From assembly GCA_038239145.1 (NCBI GenBank), contig JBBSFB010000015.1, forward strand, positions 12,725 to 76,724: a DNA stretch of 64,000 bases. The letters run 5' to 3'. Below are positions 61,685 to 64,000 of this stretch, one piece after another. Position 1 is the stretch's first letter. The number at the start of each line of letters is the position of its first letter. Below the pieces are notes generated by a model that did no database searches, was not told where the DNA came from, and saw only the letters and a program-made list of their open reading frames with translations. A program made the position numbers and the translations under genes. The DNA comes from PALSA-610 sp038239145. Its GTDB lineage: Bacteria; Actinomycetota; Acidimicrobiia; IMCC26256; PALSA-610.

Positions 61685-62841
61685 ACAATGCTCCGCGTCG
61701 TGCGCCGATCTTCGGGCCTGAGCTTTGGACGACGTTCGCCGGCCGCGACTGGTGCCACTTCGACCGGTGGTTCGCGGTCGTGGCAACCGCTGACTTCGGC
61801 GGCGACCTCGACGCCCTCGAACGCGAACTCGTCCGCACTCTGCGTTCCTCACTGCACGGTCGCCGTGACACCGAAGCCAAGCTGAGCCACCTCGTCGACC
61901 TGCGCGCGCGCATGTCCGCCGCGAGTATCCGCGCGTCCGAGCTGGCCGCGGTGGTCGAGCCGGACAAGACCACGGTGGCGAAGGCACGCCGCAAGGTGCT
62001 CGACCAGGCGCTCGAAGGCCGCGCGATGACCGACGCCATGCGGGCCACACCGCGTCTGCTGCTGAACCGTCGCGCGCGCTACGGGCACTGGAGTCAGTTC
62101 CCGGAGGACCCGGCCCGCTGGTACGACAAGCTCGCGGGTCGGCGTCCGTCGATCGACGTGTCGGAAGGACGCAGCTTCGCGGTCGTGCGCCAACTGAGCG
62201 AGCGGCTCGTCCGTTACGACGGGCCCCGCCGCCCGGTTGCCGATCGCCTTGCTCTGTACCGTGCGTTCCAGACCGTCGGCGTTGAGCTCGCCGAGCGCGG
62301 TGACGACTCCTACGGCAACATCGGCCAGCTCCGCCTCGAGGCGTTCACCACGTACTTGGGCATCGACTGGCCCGCGACCGACATGGCACCTGAGCACTAC
62401 TGGCAAGACCTGTGCGAGCTGCTCGTCTCCGACGACTACGCGCTCACCTACCGCCACGAGACGCTCCCCTTCCAACGGGTCCGTGCCGCGCAGGCCGAGA
62501 TGATCGAGGCCATCCTCCTTGGGCTGGCTTACGAGTACCGCGCCGCGTATCAGGACTACCAGGCCGACGAAGCCCTCGAGCTCGTCGCCTGGCTCCACAT
62601 CGCGGGACATCGCTACACCGCTTACACGGACAGTGCGCGGCGGCTCGGCTCGAACCACTGGATGCCAATCGACGCGCTCGCCGCGTCGGCCATGTCGGCC
62701 GGCCGACACGATCTCGCGCTCAGCGTGTTCCACGCTGCGGATCAGCCGGGAATGCACCGCGACCACCTACGAGCGCGCTGTTTCGAGCTCACCGGCGTCG
62801 AGCTCGACGAACCCCAGCCGTACCTCCGAGTGGTGGAGTAA
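61681..62841 (+). CDS. Uncharacterised 386-residue protein, coupled to the TPR-like gene
   Basis: ATG 61681 overlaps the upstream stop. No domain is recognised. It is mostly helical and aromatic-rich, with phrases such as GPELWTTFAGRDWCHFDRWFAVV, HWSQFPEDPARWYDKLAGRRP and AHYRHE-like patches. The second half (EAILLGLAYEYRAAYQDYQADEALELVAWLHIAGHRY) has solenoid-like repeats. It has no counterpart inside the left island. Coupling to the TPR-like protein implies joint function. Confidence 0.65.
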   Translation: MNNAPRRAPIFGPELWTTFAGRDWCHFDRWFAVVATADFGGDLDALERELVRTLRSSLHGRRDTEAKLSHLVDLRARMSAASIRASELAAVVEPDKTTVAKARRKVLDQALEGRAMTDAMRATPRLLLNRRARYGHWSQFPEDPARWYDKLAGRRPSIDVSEGRSFAVVRQLSERLVRYDGPRRPVADRLALYRAFQTVGVELAERGDDSYGNIGQLRLEAFTTYLGIDWPATDMAPEHYWQDLCELLVSDDYALTYRHETLPFQRVRAAQAEMIEAILLGLAYEYRAAYQDYQADEALELVAWLHIAGHRYTAYTDSARRLGSNHWMPIDALAASAMSAGRHDLALSVFHAADQPGMHRDHLRARCFELTGVELDEPQPYLRVVE

Positions 62842-62907
62842 CGCCCGGCCGCCCGAACGACGACCGCGCCGCCGCGCTCGGCCGTCGACCTGCCCGAGCG
62901 CCCGACG

Positions 62908-63786
62908 TCAGAACAGCGTCGGCGGCTCCAACGAATCAACGACGGGTGCATCCTGCGGTACTTCGGTATCCGCCGGTTGGTTCTGGCTCGTCCCGGGATC
63001 CACGAGTGAGAGGACCCAGGCGCGGACACGAGCGTTGGGGTCGTCTTTACCCAGTGCGTACGCAGCTTCGGGTCCGTCTCGTTCTGCGACGAGGGCGAAG
63101 CCGCTGCGACGCACTGCCTGGTCGGGCCAACCGGTCGCGTGCGTGATGAGCCGCTGCTGCACTTGCGGGTCGAGACACTCGATGGCGTCGAGCAAGCCGG
63201 TCACGATCGCAGCCGCGCTGCGCGCGTCGAGATCGCGCGCCCGCGCCAACAGCGAACTCCACGCACTCGGGTTGTGCCGCGCCATCCACTCGCTCGCCCA
63301 CCGTCGAAGCGGTGGGGCGATGACGCGCCTCGCCAATGGCGGGCCCTCGTCATCGTCGTTGAGCTCCTCGTCGTCCGGCTCGTCATCCGGAAATCCCGGA
63401 TCGCCAAGGTCGATCACGATGCCTTCGTCACTGAACCAGTCGGCGGGAATCTCCCAAAACACCACATCGTCGGCGGCCAGGAAGTCTTCGGCGAGGTGAT
63501 CGAGGTGCTCGCCATCGAGGAGGGCCGATGCCGCTATCCGACGAACGAGATTGCCGACACCGTCTCGCCAGCGCGGATCGGTCAACAGCAGCATCGCCGT
63601 CGCCGCTGAAGAGGCCGGCTCGATCTCATGGTGCTTCGCGAGAAGCGCAAACGGCTCGTGCGCGTCGGCACTTCGACGGATCGGCGGGTACAGCACGAGC
63701 ACACGGTGGAGGTCACCCGCCGTACGTGCCGCCCACAGCTCGGCCACCTCCATCAGCCCATCCTCGGCCTCAACCCGGCGTCTCAT
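62908..63786 (-). CDS. Uncharacterised 292-residue protein, paralogue of 55626-56432
   Basis: ATG 63786 is chosen because GGGGG sits about 8 nt upstream and it follows the DUF3024 stop by 5 bp. The protein is helical with an acidic insert (DDEPDDEELNDDDEGP) and the C-terminal tail TLF. Similarity to the gene at 55626 runs over most of the length (VAELW near the start, DPRWR, PPLRRWA, ARVRAWVL). HEAT-like packing is a possibility, not a finding. It converges on the coupled pair at 60704-62841. Confidence 0.7.
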   Translation of the reverse strand: MRRRVEAEDGLMEVAELWAARTAGDLHRVLVLYPPIRRSADAHEPFALLAKHHEIEPASSAATAMLLLTDPRWRDGVGNLVRRIAASALLDGEHLDHLAEDFLAADDVVFWEIPADWFSDEGIVIDLGDPGFPDDEPDDEELNDDDEGPPLARRVIAPPLRRWASEWMARHNPSAWSSLLARARDLDARSAAAIVTGLLDAIECLDPQVQQRLITHATGWPDQAVRRSGFALVAERDGPEAAYALGKDDPNARVRAWVLSLVDPGTSQNQPADTEVPQDAPVVDSLEPPTLF

Positions 63787-63791
63787 CTGCG

Positions 63792-64000
63792 CTACCCCCA
63801 CAAGATCCCGGTGCAATCCTCGTCGACCTTGGCGAGGAGGACCTCGAGCTGCCCAGAAGGCGGGAAGAGTTCGTATCGGTGGAACTCAAGGTTCCGGTCC
63901 CGCCAGTAGGTGGCCCACTCCTTGCGAGACTTCGTGTATTGAAGCCGAACGACCGGGAACCGCGTCCACTCGGACCCGTATTCGGGCTTCCACGGCGGTC
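63792..64000 (-). CDS. DUF3024-like protein, C-terminal part (cut by window edge)
   Basis: The last 68 residues of a protein are visible: PPWKPEYGSEWTRFPVVRLQ, then KEWATYWRDRNLEFHRYELF and a tail LLAKVDEDCTGILWG before the TAG at 63792. The aromatic pattern and the ending D-x-x-G-I-x-W-G match DUF3024, a small family of unknown function. The start lies beyond the window. It is 5 bp upstream of the next gene on the same strand. Confidence 0.75.
   Translation of the reverse strand, partial: PPWKPEYGSEWTRFPVVRLQYTKSRKEWATYWRDRNLEFHRYELFPPSGQLEVLLAKVDEDCTGILWG

Noticed and set aside
1..64000. CRISPR array
   Set aside because: No regularly spaced short repeats with unique spacers were seen. The repeats present are pairs or single hairpins.

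Overview
The window is 64 kb of high-GC DNA from an actinobacterium. Lineage markers are a WhiB-family Fe-S regulator of WhiB7 type, a Ddn-like deazaflavin (F420) oxidoreductase, an MptB-like polyprenol-phosphate mannosyltransferase, a mycothiol-dependent-isomerase-like protein and very frequent GTG starts with GTGA/ATGA overlaps. The gene mix would suit an uncultured soil or freshwater Acidimicrobiia-like lineage, but that placement is inference.

Layout. 0-2.3 kb: a minus-strand two-component block (response regulator, histidine kinase, second response regulator cut by the window edge). 2.4-8.7 kb: a plus-strand operon of a lipoprotein, two ABC ATPases, one large FtsX-type permease, a beta-propeller lipoprotein and a receiver-like protein. 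8.7-10.9 kb: a frameshifted PAP2 phosphatase, a DedA protein and a membrane gene broken by an in-frame stop. 10.9-16.4 kb: a compact integrative mobilizable element (MobF relaxase, excisionase-like HTH protein, tyrosine integrase) abutting an intact tRNA-Val(TAC). 16.8-28.3 kb: core genes, including an FAD oxidoreductase, DUF523, whiB7 behind a leader that looks like a uORF/terminator attenuator, two inositol-monophosphatase-family proteins, MobA, a pterin dehydratase and two divergent signalling giants (GGDEF-EAL; class III cyclase-AAA-TPR). 28.4-35.7 kb: a minus-strand carbohydrate operon (ThuA, esterase, RidA, two GH4 glycosidases, NagB, Gfo/Idh, Ddn-like). 35.7-44 kb: a hydroxyisobutyrate-dehydrogenase-like gene, paired ferritin-like exported proteins, MptB, a transglycosylase-like protein, patatin and a decayed TauD gene. 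44-53 kb: envelope and extracellular proteins (GH5, methyltransferase, Kelch propeller, NAGPA, CDF, a large polytopic protein).

From 53.2 kb to the end is a mobile zone. Three tRNA 3'-half fragments carrying a CAT anticodon loop lie at 53.2, 53.9 and 60.3 kb. The last two sit in an imperfect direct repeat of about 190 bp and bracket a 6.3-kb island. The island holds a Phd-like/RelE-like toxin-antitoxin pair behind a near-perfect 20-bp palindrome, two uncharacterised genes, a TOTE-type primase-helicase and a tyrosine integrase next to the right repeat. Immediately right of that repeat is a second set of cargo genes (60.7-64 kb). Two of them are paralogous to the two uncharacterised genes inside the island, which suggests repeated integration of related elements at one tRNA target.

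The least ordinary items are the whiB7 leader attenuator, the tandem tRNA-target islands with shared cargo and the primase-helicase, and the minimal relaxase element at tRNA-Val.
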